The notes under the pieces were generated by a model. That model saw only the letters and a list, made by a program, of their open reading frames with translations, was not told the DNA's origin and made no database searches. From JALOAP01 sp964632355 (lineage in GTDB: Bacteria; Chloroflexota; Dehalococcoidia; Tepidiformales; Tepidiformaceae), in the NCBI GenBank assembly GCA_964632355.1, contig CAZWBW010000053.1, positions 1-19,012 on the forward strand: a stretch of 19,012 nucleotides of DNA. The letters run 5' to 3'. Below, piece after piece: positions 1-6,861 of the stretch. Each line of letters opens with the position of its first letter. Within the stretch, counting starts at the first letter, position 1. The translations under genes were made by a program, and so were the position numbers.

Positions 1-357
1 GATCGCCTCGGTGTCCCTGCCCTGGCCGCTCAGGATGACGCCCTTCAGGAACCGGAGGCGCGCATCGGATGGCGATTCCTCCAGCGCGAGTTCGATGGCG
101 GCCAGCGCATCAGCGGGCCGGCCTTCGTCGGCGAACTGCCGTACTGCGTCCATCACAGGGGAGAAGCGTGCGATGGCGCCACCGCGGAGGTAATCGCCGT
201 AGGAGAACCCACCGGGGAGCACGACGGCGTCGAACCCGCTGAGGTCGGTTTCGCGGTGCCAGACGATGTCGGCCTGCTGGCCGAGGACGTCGCGAAGGAC
301 GTGCTGGCAGTCGCGGTCGCTCCAGGTGCCGGGGAATCGAACGATAGCAAAGCGCAT
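1..357 (-). CDS. purQ: PurQ N-terminus joined in frame to a TPR-like segment (partial, runs off left edge)
   Basis: Read from ATG at 357, residues 1-81 match the start of PurQ, the glutaminase subunit of phosphoribosylformylglycinamidine synthase (purine synthesis, cytoplasm): an N-terminal MRFAIVRFPGTWSD strand and the oxyanion-side loop VVLPGGFSYGDYLR. In the family, the text after EGRP should be VLGICNGFQ with the nucleophilic Cys. Here it becomes ADALAAIELALEE and then a stretch that reads like a TPR hairpin, and the frame stays open to base 1. No catalytic Cys is present in the visible 119 residues. The gene follows pgpH on the same strand with a 146-bp gap; I see no strong Shine-Dalgarno, only GGAG about 13 nt upstream. 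The PurQ assignment of the first 81 residues is firm; the remainder is either an assembly chimera or a genuine rearrangement. Confidence 0.8.
   Translation of the reverse strand, partial: MRFAIVRFPGTWSDRDCQHVLRDVLGQQADIVWHRETDLSGFDAVVLPGGFSYGDYLRGGAIARFSPVMDAVRQFADEGRPADALAAIELALEESPSDARLRFLKGVILSGQGRDTEAI
116..123. other. Junction point between PurQ-like and TPR-like sequence
   Basis: The palindrome GGCCGGCC lies exactly where the PurQ reading stops resembling its family and the TPR-like reading begins. A short shared sequence like this is what a misassembly or a microhomology join would use. Confidence 0.5.
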
Positions 358-410
358 GGTAGTGCCGGGTCTCCGGGATTGCTGGCGGTTCGCCGAGCGG
401 GGTGGTGCCG

Positions 411-420
411 ATCCGAGAAT
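411..420 (-). promoter_or_regulatory. Possible extended -10 upstream of purQ
   Basis: On the minus strand TGCTATTCT resembles an extended -10 (TGnTATNNT), about 55 nt upstream of the purQ ATG. No convincing -35 is visible at normal spacing. If real, purQ could be transcribed separately from pgpH. Confidence 0.25.
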
Positions 421-457
421 AGCACGGCCTTGGGTTGCGAGCGGTCAGAGCACATTC

Positions 458-504
458 GCCCGCACGGCGCTACTTCCCGCCGAGGATGTCGCGCCCGTGC
501 GGGC
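458..504. repeat. Perfect 10-bp inverted repeat just after pgpH
   Basis: Arms GCCCGCACGG (458-467) and CCGTGCGGGC (495-504) are perfect complements with a 27-nt loop. The hairpin starts at the pgpH stop codon, so it would form in the 3' untranslated end of that message. No T-run follows on the minus strand, so it is not a standard intrinsic terminator. It may protect the 3' end or act with Rho. Confidence 0.55.
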
Positions 505-2693
505 TAGCGGTCGCCGGGCAGCGGCTCGGCGCGTGCGACGCGTTCGATTTCTTCCTGCGTCGGCTGGGGGTACGCGATACGTGGGTGGTAGATAGCGCGC
601 AGGGTGGCCTTGAAGCTGTGCGCGATCTGCTGGAGTTCCCGCATCGTGAGGTCGCAGTCATCGAGTTGGCCCTCGGCGAGCCGCTCTGCGATGACACCAT
701 CGATAAGTTCGTCGATGGTCGTACCGGGGCGATCGCGATTCGCGCGCACAATCGCTTCGCAGGAATCGGCGAGCATCACGATCGCGGTTTCCTTCGACTG
801 CGGCCGAGGACCGGGGTATCGGAAGGCGTCGGGGTCGACGGACTCCCCGGCCTGCGTGGCCTTGCGGTAGAAGAAGGTGACGAGTCGTGTCCCGTGGTGC
901 TGCGGAATGAAGTCGCGCACAATGCCGGGGAGGCGGTAGCGGGTCGCGATTTCGAGCCCGTTCGTCACATGCTCGCGAATGATGGCGGCGCTGCGCTCCG
1001 GCGGCAGGGAATCGTGTGGACTGCTCGCCTCATCGAGCATGTTTTCGACGTAGAACCGAGGCTGGGCCAGCTTGCCGATGTCGTGGTAGTAGGAGCCGAC
1101 GCGCGCCACGAGGGCATCGGCGCCAATGCTGTCGGCGGCCCGTTCGGCGAGCGACCCCACCATCATGCTGTGGTGGTACGTGCCGGGAGCTTCGTCCTGC
1201 AGGCGCCGAAGGAGCGGGTGGTCGGACTGTGCGAGCTCCATGAGCTGCAGGCGCGTGGTGACGCCGAACACCATCGACAACAGGACGAACGCGGAAACGG
1301 CGAGAATCGCGGAGCCAACGCCGTTCACGCCGACCGCGAGCGCCAACCACCCGAGCGTCTCGCGGCTATGCGTTTCGCCCACGAACCAGAACCCGAACAC
1401 AACGATGCCCGTCGCGAACGCGACTGCGAAGGCGGCGACGATGTAGCGGCCCAGGCGTTCGGCGCGATGCACGGAGACCGCGCCTGCCAGCCCGCCAGCC
1501 GCGTACGCGAGCCCGAGTTCGAGGGATTCGATCGAGCTGACGAAGCCAGCGCCCGCGATGTCGGACACCAGGACCCCGATGATCGCCGCGAACATGCCGA
1601 CGGCTACCGCAACAATCGCCCCGAAGGTGAGATCGGCGAACGAGGCGGTGATGATGGCTGCGGCCGCGAGCGGGAGCGCGAAGGCGTAGGCGCGACCGTC
1701 GTGGTCGGGCATGAGCGCCGGGAGCACCGCGCGAGCGCACACGAGCGCGGCAATCGTCGCGAACCCGATGAGCATCAGGCGGCGTGTGGCGGGCGAGTGG
1801 AATGGCTGGACGTTGTACAGGTAGACGGCGAGCAGTGCGCCGAACCCGAGAGCGAAGAGCGAACCCCCGGCGATGCGGTAGTAGTCGAAGCCAGCGGTGA
1901 GGTAGCCCGTCTGCCGAAGTGCTTCGATGTCAGCGGCGTCGAGCGTTTCGCCCTGTGTCGCGATGACCTGCCCCTCGCTGTACGTCTGGTACACCGGGGC
2001 GACGTTGGCGCGTGCGGCCGCCCGTGCGGCAGCTGTGGCTTCTTCGTCCACCTCGAAGTTCTGGATGATGAGCCGCTGCTCGGGCGCCATGGCCGGGGAG
2101 CCGACGAGCGTCTCGCGAAGGGCCCGTTCGAGCTCCGGGCTGGTGATCTCGGCGGCGTGGGCGCGAATGAACTCGTCAACGCGTTCGGAGACCTGGTCGA
2201 TGGAGACGGGCGCGCTCAGGATGCGGCTCACCCCGTCTTCGGCGAGGCGGGCGAACTGTTCGAACGTCGGGAGATCGAGCGCGACCACCGCCTGGCGTGC
2301 CTGTGGGGTTAGCGAACCGGCCGAGGGCAGCGCAGCGAGTGACGCTTCGCGCTGCTCGGGCGTGGCGCCGGCGTCTTCGAGCACCGCACGGATATCGCCC
2401 AGCAGGGCCCGCACCTGCGCCACTTTCTGTTCGTGGATCAGGGGGTCGGGCGGCTGGGGTACCGGCGAAACGCTGGCCGCAGCTTCTTCGCGGGCCCGCT
2501 CCGTCAGCACCTCGGACTCGTAGTGCACCGAACGTGCGGCCACGAGGGTGGTGCTCGCCACGTCGCCTTCGGACAGGCCGTTCCTTTCGGGAACCAAGGG
2601 AACCACGAGTACCGCAGCGGCAGCCGCCATAACCAGGCCGAACACAGCGGCCTGCAGGCGCGAGACGACGGGCAACGGTCGGCGGCGAATCAT
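504..2693 (-). CDS. pgpH: PgpH-type 7TM-HD phosphodiesterase (c-di-AMP)
   Basis: A 729-aa membrane protein of the 7TMR-HD (YqfF/PgpH) family, which hydrolyses the second messenger c-di-AMP on the cytoplasmic side. A signal-anchor helix (about 12-33) is followed by an extracellular 7TM-HD domain (about 55-265), seven hydrophobic helices (about 275-480) and an HD domain (about 500-690). HD-site residues visible are YHH at 506-508, HD at 537-538 inside YYHDIGK, H575, HH at 599-600 and D643. Length and order are those of the family (B. subtilis PgpH is about 710 aa). The start overlaps the upstream HAD gene by ATGA and has no clear Shine-Dalgarno, so translation is probably coupled. Nearness to yqeY matches the neighbourhood of yqeY and pgpH in Firmicutes. 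c-di-AMP specificity is inferred from the family. Confidence 0.93.
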   Translation of the reverse strand: MIRRRPLPVVSRLQAAVFGLVMAAAAAVLVVPLVPERNGLSEGDVASTTLVAARSVHYESEVLTERAREEAAASVSPVPQPPDPLIHEQKVAQVRALLGDIRAVLEDAGATPEQREASLAALPSAGSLTPQARQAVVALDLPTFEQFARLAEDGVSRILSAPVSIDQVSERVDEFIRAHAAEITSPELERALRETLVGSPAMAPEQRLIIQNFEVDEEATAAARAAARANVAPVYQTYSEGQVIATQGETLDAADIEALRQTGYLTAGFDYYRIAGGSLFALGFGALLAVYLYNVQPFHSPATRRLMLIGFATIAALVCARAVLPALMPDHDGRAYAFALPLAAAAIITASFADLTFGAIVAVAVGMFAAIIGVLVSDIAGAGFVSSIESLELGLAYAAGGLAGAVSVHRAERLGRYIVAAFAVAFATGIVVFGFWFVGETHSRETLGWLALAVGVNGVGSAILAVSAFVLLSMVFGVTTRLQLMELAQSDHPLLRRLQDEAPGTYHHSMMVGSLAERAADSIGADALVARVGSYYHDIGKLAQPRFYVENMLDEASSPHDSLPPERSAAIIREHVTNGLEIATRYRLPGIVRDFIPQHHGTRLVTFFYRKATQAGESVDPDAFRYPGPRPQSKETAIVMLADSCEAIVRANRDRPGTTIDELIDGVIAERLAEGQLDDCDLTMRELQQIAHSFKATLRAIYHPRIAYPQPTQEEIERVARAEPLPGDR

Positions 2694-3442
2694 GGTTCGT
2701 CGTCGATCGTATCAGAGGCGTGGTACCCGCCCTCGCGCGGCCGGATACCCTCGCCGAGGAGTTCGTTCACAGCGGAGAGATGGGCAATGACTCCTTCGTT
2801 AAGGTCACTTGTGTCGCGGCGCCGGTCGATACGGACAGCGGCGATCCCGGTAGCCGTGGCACCGGCGATGTCGGTTTCGTGGCGGTCGCCGACGAAGAGG
2901 GCGTCGTCCGCCGAAACGCCGAGCGCATCGAGCGCGGCGCGATAGATTGCCGGGTGGGGCTTCAGGAACCCGACGTCGGCGGAGCAGATGACGGCATCGA
3001 AGTAGCGCGGGAGGGCGGCGGCCTGAAGCCGGAGTGCGAACAGGTGCGCGGGAAAGATGGTGTTCGACACGAGCGCAACCCGGAAGCCGCGGTAGCGCAG
3101 CGAATGCAGCAGCGCGCGGGCGTCGTCGAACACCTCCTGCGCGGCCATATCGGCGTGGGCGAACGCGAGGCAGCACTGCTCGAGCAGTTCTGCGGCGGGT
3201 TCGACGCCAAGGGACACCAGCGCAGACTCCAGGATGCGGTCGATGCGCGGTGCTTCCTGGGAGACGCCCGGTTCGTACGGGGGAAGCGCACGGACGAACG
3301 CCTCTTCGAACGCCTCGAGGGTGACCGCGGTCCCGGCGTCGCGCAGGCGGGCGACGACAGCCGTGGCGGCCGCCCCCGGCGCGAGCGTGTCGTCGTGCAC
3401 GAGGGTCCCGCCCCAGTCGAAGAGGACCGCGGAGTAGCCCAT
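2690..3442 (-). CDS. HAD-superfamily hydrolase
   Basis: A 250-aa haloacid-dehalogenase-fold enzyme, probably a cytoplasmic phosphatase acting on a small phosphorylated metabolite. Motif I is FDWGGTLV (nucleophile D9; the usual second Asp is Gly, a variant seen in several HAD branches and more typical of enzymes other than classic DxDGT phosphatases). Motif II is in LVSNT, motif III is the Lys of LKPHP, and motif IV is GDRHETDIAGA. An alpha-helical C1 cap lies between motifs I and II. The ATG shares one base with the yqeY stop (TGATG), and the gene's own stop overlaps pgpH by 4 bp, so it sits inside a translationally coupled run. Substrate cannot be told from sequence; phosphoglycolate-phosphatase-like and haloacid-dehalogenase-like annotations are both possible. 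Confidence 0.88.
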   Translation of the reverse strand: MGYSAVLFDWGGTLVHDDTLAPGAAATAVVARLRDAGTAVTLEAFEEAFVRALPPYEPGVSQEAPRIDRILESALVSLGVEPAAELLEQCCLAFAHADMAAQEVFDDARALLHSLRYRGFRVALVSNTIFPAHLFALRLQAAALPRYFDAVICSADVGFLKPHPAIYRAALDALGVSADDALFVGDRHETDIAGATATGIAAVRIDRRRDTSDLNEGVIAHLSAVNELLGEGIRPREGGYHASDTIDDEP

Positions 3443-3915
3443 CAGGAGTTGAGGAGCTGGCGCACCACCTCGTTGATGGTGCGGCCGTCGGCGCGGCCGG
3501 CGAGCTGCTTCGTCAGCACGGGCATGACTTTGCCCATGTCGCGGGGACCGCTCGCACCGGTCTCGGCGATGACCTTCCGCGCGGCCTCCTCGATCTCTTC
3601 GCGGGTGGCCTGCTTCGGCAGGTAGGAGGTGAGCACGTCGGCCTCGGCCGCTTCGCGGTCGGCGAGGTCGTCGCGACCGGCCTTGCGGTACTGCTCGATG
3701 CTGTCGCGGCGCTGCTTGAGCTGCTTCTGGATGACGTTGATGACCTCGGCGTCGTCGAGCTGGCGTGCCCCGCCCTCACCGGTCGTTTCGCCTTCCGCGG
3801 GGATTTCCGCGTTCTTGATGGCAGCGACGAGCATGCGCAGCACCGACTTTCGCGTTTCGTCGCGGGCGCGCATCGCCTCGGCGAGGTCCGCCTGGATTTG
3901 GTCGCGAAGTGGCAT
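3442..3915 (-). CDS. yqeY: GatB/YqeY domain protein
   Basis: A 157-aa protein matching the stand-alone YqeY family over its whole length. Its fold is shared with the tRNA-binding tail of the amidotransferase subunit GatB; its own cellular role is poorly defined. Visible hallmarks are an N-terminal helical bundle (LRDQIQADLAEAM, then VLRMLVAAIKNAEI), a middle Q-K-R-rich helix (VIQKQLKQRRDSIEQYRKAGR), then ADREAAEADVL and SYLPKQ, and the C-terminal domain with GPRDMGKVMPVL and GRADGRTINEVV. An in-frame ATG lies 21 nt further upstream, but the ATG at 3915 has a GAGGAGG 5 nt before it and gives the usual family N-terminus. It lies 17 bp after the DUF1992 gene. Confidence 0.93.
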   Translation of the reverse strand: MPLRDQIQADLAEAMRARDETRKSVLRMLVAAIKNAEIPAEGETTGEGGARQLDDAEVINVIQKQLKQRRDSIEQYRKAGRDDLADREAAEADVLTSYLPKQATREEIEEAARKVIAETGASGPRDMGKVMPVLTKQLAGRADGRTINEVVRQLLNS

Positions 3916-3920
3916 GGAGT

Positions 3921-3927
3921 CCTCCTC
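3921..3927 (-). promoter_or_regulatory. Shine-Dalgarno deciding the yqeY start
   Basis: GAGGAGG on the minus strand sits 5 nt before the ATG at 3915. It falls inside the coding stretch that the alternative upstream ATG (3936) would require, which argues for the shorter protein. Confidence 0.75.
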
Positions 3928-3932
3928 GTTGT

Positions 3933-4415
3933 TCAAGCGGTGCAGAGCTCTTCGGGGGCGCCGGCTTCGCGGAGGCGCCGGGCGAGCCGCTGCAGGTGAT
4001 GTTCGACCCAGATGCCGGGGCGCTCGAGCCCGATTGCGGGTGCTTCGATGTTGAAGCGGTCTTGCTTGCGGCGAAGGGCGACGGCGGCTTCGCGGTAGGA
4101 GCGTGCGAGTTCGCGGAGCGCCGGGGCGAGCCGCTGCCAGTCACCGGCCCGCGCGGCGGCGCGAACGAGCGCTTCGTGGCGGGCATCGAGCGCTGCGAGC
4201 GCCTGCCTGTCCTCTTCGATTTCGCGGGCGAGCTGGAGCCACGGGGGCAGTTCGCCGGCATCGCGCAGCAGTTTGAACCCCAGCCAGTTCTCGCCGGCGA
4301 GTTCTTCTTCGCGGTTCACGGGGAGCGGCTTCCCCTGCCCGGGGAGGTTATCGAACGCCCCGGCGGACATCGCCTCGAGGATGCGGGATTCGATGATCTG
4401 GTGGTTGAAGGTCAC
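3933..4415 (-). CDS. DUF1992 (DnaJ-homologue subfamily C member 28-type) protein
   Basis: A 160-aa protein of the DUF1992 family, whose function is unknown despite its name; it has no J domain. The hallmark lies at the N-terminus: IIESRILEAMSAG, then FDNLPGQGKPLPV, followed by an Asn/Glu-rich turn and NWLGFKLLRDAGELPPWL. The rest is charged helix with ERPGIWVEHHLQRL near the end. The open frame extends upstream to 4619, but that part is low-complexity Ser/Arg sequence covering the terminator and the next gene antisense-like in quality, so I start at GTG 4415, where family similarity begins. No Shine-Dalgarno precedes it. A -10-like TACTAT sits 6 nt before the GTG, suggesting a leaderless message. 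First gene of the run leading to pgpH. Confidence 0.88.
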   Translation of the reverse strand: MTFNHQIIESRILEAMSAGAFDNLPGQGKPLPVNREEELAGENWLGFKLLRDAGELPPWLQLAREIEEDRQALAALDARHEALVRAAARAGDWQRLAPALRELARSYREAAVALRRKQDRFNIEAPAIGLERPGIWVEHHLQRLARRLREAGAPEELCTA

Positions 4416-4421
4416 GGGGCA

Positions 4422-4427
4422 ATAGTA
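4422..4427 (-). promoter_or_regulatory. Putative -10 element for leaderless DUF1992 transcript
   Basis: TACTAT on the minus strand ends 6 nt before the GTG at 4415, so transcription would begin at about the start codon itself. It lies between the upstream terminator and the gene, where a promoter is needed. The -35 position overlaps the terminator stem and has no recognisable hexamer. Confidence 0.4.
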
Positions 4428-4442
4428 GCGGGAACGCGAAAA

Positions 4443-4462
4443 GGCGGGGCGATTGCCCCGCC
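4443..4462 (-). terminator. Intrinsic terminator after the small-protein pair
   Basis: Perfect 8-bp stem GGCGGGGC / GCCCCGCC with a GATT loop. On the minus strand it is followed directly by TTTTC. It lies 26 nt after the stop of the 47-aa gene and separates that transcription unit from the DUF1992–yqeY–HAD–pgpH run. Confidence 0.85.
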
Positions 4463-4488
4463 TCGCGAGTTTCTCGAGAAACCGCCAA

Positions 4489-4632
4489 CTAGTCGGCCGA
4501 GGGGAGCACCTTCGGCTGCATGAGCTCCATGTCGCGACCGTTGACCTTGAGCTCGCAGTTGCCGGGCTTGATAACGAGGATCTCGATGCCGGTCTCCTCG
4601 TCCTTGTAGCGCTTGCCAAGCTGTACAGCCAT
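4489..4632 (-). CDS. 47-aa GKRY-type small protein, Cys-poor paralogue
   Basis: ATG at 4632 opens a 47-aa frame (MAVQLGKRYKDEETGIEILV, ending in LMQPKVLPSAD). I do not know its function. It aligns without gaps for about 30 residues to the 39-aa protein encoded just upstream: both have GKRY, then G at +6 and E at +8 after the Tyr, V-x-K, a Gly turn, and G-x-x-x-E-L near the end. The CxxC of the partner is replaced by D-E-E-T here, and the only Cys (in GNCEL) is not at the partner's Cys positions. It has 18 nt to the partner gene and is followed by a strong terminator, so the two form a bicistronic unit. Probably a soluble beta-rich domain without metal. Confidence 0.75.
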   Translation of the reverse strand: MAVQLGKRYKDEETGIEILVIKPGNCELKVNGRDMELMQPKVLPSAD

Positions 4633-4650
4633 CGTCGAATCCCTTCCTGG

Positions 4651-4770
4651 TTACTTCTTCAGTTCGAGCGGAGTGTCGCCGCAGGTGATTTCGCCATCGC
4701 CGCCCTTGGTGACGATGAATTCGGACCCGCACTTCGGGCAGACATACCGCTTCCCGGTCTGAGCCGGCAT
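4651..4770 (-). CDS. 39-aa zinc-ribbon/desulforedoxin-like small protein
   Basis: ATG at 4770, preceded by GGGGGAAAGGT, gives a 39-aa protein (MPAQTGKRYVCPKCGSEFIV, ending LELKK). The CPKC knuckle at 11-14 and a third Cys at 30 (ITCGD) resemble desulforedoxin or a half zinc ribbon. Desulforedoxin proper has a second Cys pair (CC); only one Cys is present here, so metal binding would need three Cys plus another ligand, or a dimer. The frame stays open upstream to 4866, but that region holds a good promoter, so the longer reading is rejected. First gene of the small-protein pair. Role unknown. Confidence 0.78.
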   Translation of the reverse strand: MPAQTGKRYVCPKCGSEFIVTKGGDGEITCGDTPLELKK

Positions 4771-4837
4771 ACCTTTCCCCCTTCCAGTCGCAAGCGCCGC
4801 GCCGCCCGCGGCACCCCTATCTGTTTGGTGTATTGGA

Positions 4838-4866
4838 ATCCTAGCCAGCGTGGTATCGAGGGTCAA
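4838..4866 (-). promoter_or_regulatory. Sigma70-type promoter for the small-protein pair
   Basis: On the minus strand: -35 TTGACC (4861-4866), 17-nt spacer, -10 TAGGAT (4838-4843). Expected transcription start is near 4831, giving a leader of about 60 nt before the ATG at 4770. Confidence 0.65.
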
Positions 4867-4949
4867 ACGAGAAAGCGCGTCATCTCAGTTTCTGTTTTTG
4901 AACCTGCAGGGAGCGTAAAGCCGCTCTGTGCACGCGCCTGGAAAGCGAA

Positions 4950-4979
4950 GGGCGGGACCCCTTGTATCGGGCCCCGCCC
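4950..4979 (-). terminator. Hairpin terminator of the cytochrome operon
   Basis: A stem of 7 bp (GGGCGGG with CCCGCCC), one A/C mismatch, then 3 bp (CCC/GGG), closing an 8-nt loop CTTGTATC. It lies 24 nt after the stop of the cytochrome c–LysM–cupredoxin gene. The downstream minus-strand sequence is only mildly T-rich, so the strength is uncertain. Confidence 0.6.
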
Positions 4980-5003
4980 CAGGAACATTTCGCCGATGCC
5001 GGG

Positions 5004-6845
5004 CTACTCGACGAAGATGTAGCCCCACATGTCCGGGTGGTAATCGCACGTCACTTCGTACTCGCCGGGGGTGTCGAAGGTGATCGTGCGCTCGTCGCCC
5101 GTGTTGATGTCGTCGCCCTGGACTTCACCGTTGAGGACGATGTTGTGCAGACCCTGGACGGAGACGAAGAGGACTTCGGTGCCGACCGGGATGAGCGCGA
5201 CGCCTTCGTTCGGCTCGGACTCTTCCCCGTCGATGATGAAGGTCCAGTCGTTGGCGTGCGCCTCGACGCGGAGTTCGGATGCGGGAGTTTCAGGCCGCTC
5301 GATCTCACGCGCGGAGCCGGTGCCGGAGATCTCCTCGTACACGCTCTGCGGGACGATGTGCTGCAGGCACGCGGTACCCGGGTTGATGGTAGTCGACGGA
5401 GCGTTACCCCAGGCGCTGTCGGGCAGGCGCAGGTTCTGGCCCACGCGGAGAATGGCGTCCTCCGGGATGCCGTTCGCTTCCGCGAGTTCGCGGGCGCGGA
5501 CGTTCGAGAACGTCGCGGCGAGGTCGGCGAGTGTCTGGCCCTGGACGACGTATCCGTCGACCTGCGGCAGCTGGAGGATGACCTCGGGGCCGAACGGCGC
5601 TTCTGGATCGATGTCGTTCAGGTCGATGAGCTGTTCGACAGTCACGCCGGGATGCGACGCGGCGATGGACTCGATGGTGTCGCCGACCTGCACGACGTAG
5701 AGAGCGTCATCGGGCAGCGCGAGTTCCTGGCCCACGCCGAGCGGCGTCTCGGGGGTCAGGGCTTCGTTCGCCGCGAGGAGGTCATCTTCTTCGATGCCGT
5801 GCTTCGCAGCGATGGTCGCGACAGTGTCGCCTTCCTGCACCTGGACGCGGGTGTTTGCCGGCAGTTCCAGCGTGTTCTCCCACGGGAGTTCATCGTCGTT
5901 CCCGGCGGGGAAGTCGAAGTCGCTGTTTGCGCTGCGGATGGCGCTCGCGCTGAGGTTGTGGCGCTCGGCGATGCTGCTGACGGTGTCGCCGGCCTTCACG
6001 ACATAGACCGCGTACTCGGGGAGCCGGAGTTCCGTACCGGGGAAGAGGCCGGGCACCGGATCACCCTCGTCGTTCAGGAGCGTGAGGGTGTTCTCCCGCT
6101 CGTCGTACTTGTACGGGATGCCGTTGAGGTTCGCGAGCACGATGGCGCCGACATGCAGCCGGTCCGCGATGCGCTCGAGCGTCTGCTCTTCATCGACCCG
6201 GACGCTGCGGTCGTCGTCATCCGGGGTCGGAGGCAGCACCAGGCGCGTGCCCTTCGCGACGGTGGCGTCGGGATCGAGGTTGTTCAGGCGGGCGAGTTCG
6301 AGCACGCCAACCTTGTGATCCGCGGCGATGGAGTCGAGGGTTTCGCCACCGACGACAACCGCAGTCTCGTGGTTCAGGTTGTGTGCGAACTCTTCGGCTT
6401 CGCGCCAGCCCTTGTTCGTGAGCTGGCCCGTTTCCTCGTCGACCTCCGTACCCGGGGCGGTAATGAGGTTGACGAGGTGCTCGATCTGGCGCTCGTTGAG
6501 GGCGCCGCCGTTCTCGTTGAGCCAGGCGGGCATGAGGGTGCCGGCGCGGCCGCACTCGAGGGTGCGGGTGAGGAGTTCCACGTTGGCGGCGAGGACGAGC
6601 GGATCCTGGTTCTTGAACTCGTCCTTGTTCAGGGTGGGGCCGATGCCGCCTTCGCCCTTGTTGCCGTGGCAGGTGCGGCAGTTGTTCGCGTAGAGCAGCG
6701 CACCGCGGCGGACCGACTCTTCCTTGTGCCAGTCGGCCTGGGTTCCTGCGCGGATGGGGAGGTCGATCATGGCGTAGGCGCCGCAGGCGCCCACGAACGT
6801 GAAGAACAGGACGACGATGAGGAAGATCTGCTTCTGGGTATTCAA
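5004..6845 (-). CDS. Cytochrome c – six LysM – cupredoxin fusion protein
   Basis: A 613-aa exported redox protein, last gene of the bc-complex operon. In order: an N-terminal hydrophobic anchor (about 6-26, with a non-canonical VGAC lipobox-like site at 18-21), a class I cytochrome c domain (about 40-130; heme site CRTCH at 56-60, likely axial M105 in GTLMPAW), six LysM-type modules starting near 162, 215, 280, 333, 383 and 432 (each with a V-x-x-G-x/E-T-hydrophobic-x-x-I/L-A core, the first two most diverged), a linker with C493, then a cupredoxin domain (about 525-613) with copper ligands H567, C600, H603 and M606 in LHN and CDYHPDM. The start is TTG with GGGAGGA 8 nt upstream, 16 bp after the Rieske gene. 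LysM normally binds peptidoglycan or chitin. I infer a wall-tethered double electron carrier taking electrons from the Rieske/cytochrome b complex. Confidence 0.9.
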   Translation of the reverse strand: MNTQKQIFLIVVLFFTFVGACGAYAMIDLPIRAGTQADWHKEESVRRGALLYANNCRTCHGNKGEGGIGPTLNKDEFKNQDPLVLAANVELLTRTLECGRAGTLMPAWLNENGGALNERQIEHLVNLITAPGTEVDEETGQLTNKGWREAEEFAHNLNHETAVVVGGETLDSIAADHKVGVLELARLNNLDPDATVAKGTRLVLPPTPDDDDRSVRVDEEQTLERIADRLHVGAIVLANLNGIPYKYDERENTLTLLNDEGDPVPGLFPGTELRLPEYAVYVVKAGDTVSSIAERHNLSASAIRSANSDFDFPAGNDDELPWENTLELPANTRVQVQEGDTVATIAAKHGIEEDDLLAANEALTPETPLGVGQELALPDDALYVVQVGDTIESIAASHPGVTVEQLIDLNDIDPEAPFGPEVILQLPQVDGYVVQGQTLADLAATFSNVRARELAEANGIPEDAILRVGQNLRLPDSAWGNAPSTTINPGTACLQHIVPQSVYEEISGTGSAREIERPETPASELRVEAHANDWTFIIDGEESEPNEGVALIPVGTEVLFVSVQGLHNIVLNGEVQGDDINTGDERTITFDTPGEYEVTCDYHPDMWGYIFVE

Positions 6846-6861
6846 GCCGGTCGTCCTCCCC

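Noticed and set aside
435..2312. A 625-aa open frame on the plus strand across pgpH
   Set aside because: Antisense to a full-length, motif-complete pgpH; the translation is Arg/Gly/Glu-rich without domains, as expected of the opposite strand in GC-rich DNA.
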